A stretch of DNA of 47,860 nt from contig CANNAM010000008.1 of NCBI GenBank assembly GCA_947502595.1, positions 101,473 to 149,332 of the forward strand, given 5' to 3'. Position numbers and translations under genes: made by a program. The DNA is from an uncultured Marinicella sp. (GTDB lineage Bacteria; Pseudomonadota; Gammaproteobacteria; Xanthomonadales; Marinicellaceae). Each line of letters starts with the position of its first letter. Position 1 is the stretch's first letter. The notes under the pieces are model-generated. The model saw nothing but the letters and a program-made list of their open reading frames with translations, was not told the DNA's origin and searched no databases. Shown here piece by piece: positions 45,431 through 47,860 of this stretch.

Positions 45431-46810
45431 ATGGTCCTTGAATGGTTACAGCAGGAAATAGATGGGATCATCACGCTGTATACCTACAACGACAATGATC
45501 ATTTGTTGACAGAGACGAAAAACTCAATCGTTACCCGCTATGATTATGACGACAATGGCAATACATTAACCAAGACAATCGATACAGTCATTGATACCAC
45601 TTACAGCTACTCCAAAGATAACCGCATGCTCACCGCTGATACCAGCACCTCGAGCATCAGTTACAGCTATGATGCCGGTGGCATACGCCAAAGTCAGACT
45701 GTAAACGGTCAAACCATTAACTATTTGGTCGACCCCAACAGAAGCTACCACCAAGTGCTGGAAGAACAAGATGACTTGTTCATGCCTCAAGTGGTTTACA
45801 CCTACGGAGATGACTTGATCAGTCAGACCAATGCCCAGGGTGTGTACACTTTTGGTTATGATGGTTTGGGTTCGACTCGCATCTTGACCGATGCAAGTGG
45901 TGTGGTTCAGAACTCCTATGGTTATCAAGCTTTTGGTGAATTGGATTATCAGTATGGTGCCATTGAAAACAACTACCTGTTTACTGGCGAGCAGTATGAT
46001 AACAATGTTGGGTTTTATTATTTGAGGGCTAGGTATTATAATCCGGGTATTGGGCGTTTTCATAATATGGATGTGTTCCCGGGGATGCAGTTTGAGCCGA
46101 AGTCTTTGCATAAGTATTTGTATACGCATGCAGATCCGATTAATAATATTGATCCTAGTGGGTATATTACATTAGGACAAGTAATGTCAGCCCTAAGAGT
46201 TGCTGCAATAATAGCCACATTTGCTACTACCGATTTTCAGTCTTTAGCTGATATAGCTGCACGTGATGGACTAGCAGCAGCAGGTGGCGCATTTTTGCTT
46301 AATGCCCTGGGTGGGAAATTTTTGAAGCCATTGGCTAGAATTTGTAAAAACAAAGGAAAAAAGGATAACAAGTGTAGATATGCGATTGGCTGGGTTAAAG
46401 CCAGATTGAAAATGAAACAATTGCTGGCTAAAACGCCAAACTCAGTCAGAAATAGAAAGAATAATAGGGTTTATGTTGTTGCAGCTGCTTGGGATATGCG
46501 TTCTTTAGCAGCCGTTTCAAAATTTAATGGCCCCGCACCTACTACTAGTATAAGTAACAAAATGAAAGCTCATCTAAGAAAATTTGGTGCATGTGTTGGA
46601 CAAGAAAATGCTTTTGGTAGTGGAAATACCCTTGGTAGATGTGCAGAGTTTAGGTCAGCTAACACCCTGGCAAGGTTTGGCGCAAAAGTTAAAGACATAA
46701 GGTTTACTTTTGCATATTTTGTTAATAAGGGTTCTAATGGCTTTACAGAAAGAGGAAATATAGCACCATATTGTGATGCTTGTACTACTGTTCATGACGT
46801 GGAAAATTAA
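45431..46810 (+). CDS. Truncated RHS/YD-repeat protein with deaminase-like toxin tip
   Basis: 459 residues. The core (6-245) nearly equals that of the first module and again ends at DPSGY. The tip (246-459) is unrelated: a hydrophobic helix region, then a basic stretch (KARLKMKQLLAKT) and a C-terminal domain. That domain has GRCAEFRSANTLARFG and PYCDACTTVH, a C-A-E motif and a PxCxxC motif as in deaminase-fold toxins (YwqJ-like). In this fold such residues bind zinc and act on bases. The N-terminus is an artefact of truncation (MVLEW comes from fused flank). A candidate immunity gene starts 3 nt later. Confidence 0.78.
   Translation: MVLEWLQQEIDGIITLYTYNDNDHLLTETKNSIVTRYDYDDNGNTLTKTIDTVIDTTYSYSKDNRMLTADTSTSSISYSYDAGGIRQSQTVNGQTINYLVDPNRSYHQVLEEQDDLFMPQVVYTYGDDLISQTNAQGVYTFGYDGLGSTRILTDASGVVQNSYGYQAFGELDYQYGAIENNYLFTGEQYDNNVGFYYLRARYYNPGIGRFHNMDVFPGMQFEPKSLHKYLYTHADPINNIDPSGYITLGQVMSALRVAAIIATFATTDFQSLADIAARDGLAAAGGAFLLNALGGKFLKPLARICKNKGKKDNKCRYAIGWVKARLKMKQLLAKTPNSVRNRKNNRVYVVAAAWDMRSLAAVSKFNGPAPTTSISNKMKAHLRKFGACVGQENAFGSGNTLGRCAEFRSANTLARFGAKVKDIRFTFAYFVNKGSNGFTERGNIAPYCDACTTVHDVEN
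45446..46165 (+). repeat. RHS core repeat, copy 2 (720 bp)
   Basis: Same length as copy 1 (41871-42590). The first two thirds differ by only a few silent changes, while the last third has more. Confidence 0.93.
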
Positions 46811-46813
46811 AAT

Positions 46814-47191
46814 ATGAGCTGGTTTAAAAATTTACTAAAGAAAACGAGTCAAGTTGTATGGCATTATGATATTCCATCTGTAGGGAAGTTTTTAGCATAC
46901 AAAGATGCTAAGTTATTTGATGTTGCTTCTGTTGCAGAGCATTGTGGATTTCTTACAGACCCGAATGATGAAATATGTATAGAAATACCAACTGAAAAAA
47001 AGTATTGGATAAAAGTTTCGATATGGGGTGTTGATTCAATCAATTGTACAATAGAAAGAGTTGAACCAAAAAAATGTAGTTCTTATTTGCTCACAACATC
47101 AAAAATTGAGGTGAAAAAACTCCTACATGATATTAAAGGCCTGGCAGAATCACCAAACGAATATGGGTTAATTATGAAAAAATGGGAATAA
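46814..47191 (+). CDS. Putative immunity protein for the deaminase-like toxin
   Basis: A 125-residue protein starting 3 nt after the toxin gene. It is AT-rich, has no signal peptide, and shows alternating strands and helices (MSWFKNLLKKTSQVVWHYD, then EICIEIPTEKKYWIKVSIW). It matches no family I can name. Its size, position and composition are those of immunity genes that follow polymorphic toxin tips. Confidence 0.6.
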   Translation: MSWFKNLLKKTSQVVWHYDIPSVGKFLAYKDAKLFDVASVAEHCGFLTDPNDEICIEIPTEKKYWIKVSIWGVDSINCTIERVEPKKCSSYLLTTSKIEVKKLLHDIKGLAESPNEYGLIMKKWE

Positions 47192-47221
47192 CAACTAATA
47201 AAACTAATCTAGGACATATTG

Positions 47222-47512
47222 AGGTATACCCGATAAAACGGACACCCAGATAAGGGACTATAATATCCCAAGAGGTGTACCATGAGTAAATATACAAAAG
47301 AATTTAAACGAGAAGCCGTTAGACTACTAGAAAGCAAAGAAAGCACGGGCACGGATTTGGCACGAGAGTTAGGTGTAAAAAGAGAAATGCTTTATCGGTG
47401 GCAAGAAGAACTCCAAGCCAAAGGTCCAAATGCCTTTCCAGGTAGCGGAAGACCCTCTAAAAGTAAAGATGATGTTGCATCTTTAAAACGTGAGTTGGCT
47501 GAAAATTGGTAA
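47222..47512 (+). mobile_element. IS3-family end with truncated orfA
   Basis: GAGGTATACCCG....ACGGACA at 47221-47243 matches the pattern at 45023-45046, so both look like ends of one IS family. ORF 47282-47512 (76 residues, MSKYTKEFKREAVRLLESKE...) is an OrfA transposase with an N-terminal HTH (GTDLARELGVKREMLYRWQ). It stops after LKRELAENW, short of the normal leucine-zipper end, exactly where an AACTAATACAGG repeat begins. No orfB follows. Confidence 0.8.
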
Positions 47513-47860
47513 CTAATACAGGATAACTAATACAGGACATGCATAAGTTAAGAAAGTAAAACCTGTTCTTTTGCCTGATTCTTAATCGATTTTCTAATGA
47601 AAGCCTTGTTGATTTATAGGTTTAGTTGTGTATTTTGACTTTTGATTTGGGCTTTTGGTGATTTAGCTAGATTTAAGATGAGTTGGGTGGTTGCAGACAT
47701 GATCTGCTGATTAACTGTTGTGAGTTATTGAGCTATTCCAGAGCAGGTGTAAGCTTGATTCCAAGTGCCCATTTTCGCTTGGTGACCCTGTAAATAATTC
47801 TGTGTATCTGCCATCTCAAATATAATCGCTTAAGCGATCTTCAAATTCTATCACGAAACG
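47513..47860. other. Gene-free tail with repeats
   Basis: No ORF is supported. It opens with two AACTAATACAGG units (47511 and 47525) and contains CTATTCCAGAGCAGG at 47733-47747, shared with the spacer after the first cassette. Confidence 0.5.
47525..47544 (+). repeat. AACTAATACAGGACATGC repeat family
   Basis: Related units lie at 44376-44395, 45004-45022, 47202-47220 and 47511-47524. Units occur at the end of each toxin/immunity cassette and next to both IS fragments. Confidence 0.75.

Overview
The window reads as a piece of gammaproteobacterial chromosome with moderately low GC. It suggests a marine relative of the Marinicella / Xanthomonadales group. That placement is an inference from three things: the housekeeping gene neighbourhoods (engB next to cytochrome c4 and dsbA; rsmD divergent from ftsY; coaD with a YfhL-type ferredoxin), the many large secreted proteins, and a recurring C-terminal tail of the form IFxDGFE on two of them.

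Layout. 1-8.5 kb: an ECF sigma factor with a partial DUF3379-type partner, an oligopeptidase B-like lipoprotein, a secreted metzincin protease broken by a frameshift in a run of eight C, a secreted protein of unknown role, ettA and a DUF502 membrane protein. 8.7-14 kb: tex, then a large secreted protein with about seven repeated beta-sandwich modules. 14-20.4 kb: uvrD, an unknown gene and engB on the minus strand, divergent from cytochrome c4, dsbA and a small lipoprotein gene. 20.4-23 kb: a RelA-type ppGpp synthetase, a 22-bp perfect inverted repeat (MITE/REP-like) and RNase P RNA. 23-28.7 kb: a subtilisin-like protease and glyQS. 28.8-31.5 kb: a chain of three DUF6090-like membrane proteins alternating with very small ORFs, nearly every junction being a 4-nt ATGA overlap. 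31.5-38.7 kb (minus): adenine deaminase, a MAPEG protein, an MBL-fold hydrolase, an unknown protein, gamma-glutamyltransferase, ferredoxin, coaD and rsmD. 38.8-41.2 kb (plus): ftsY, mutY and yggX. 41.3-47.8 kb: tRNA-Phe followed by an accessory island.

The island is the most unusual part. It holds two N-terminally truncated RHS/YD-repeat modules with an almost identical 720-bp core. They carry unrelated C-terminal tips, one an AHH-type nuclease and the other probably a deaminase-fold toxin. Each is followed at once by its own putative immunity gene. The 3' end of tRNA-Phe and about 85 bp of its downstream flank are repeated before the second module, so the whole unit looks like a tandem duplication whose tip and immunity parts were later exchanged. 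IS3-family fragments and a short repeated motif (AACTAATACAGGACATGC) litter the gaps.

Two things are most worth following up: the stacked toxin/immunity cassettes, and the ATGA-coupled DUF6090 chain with its decayed small-ORF partners. Function calls rest on recognised motifs and family resemblance read by eye; no database search was possible.
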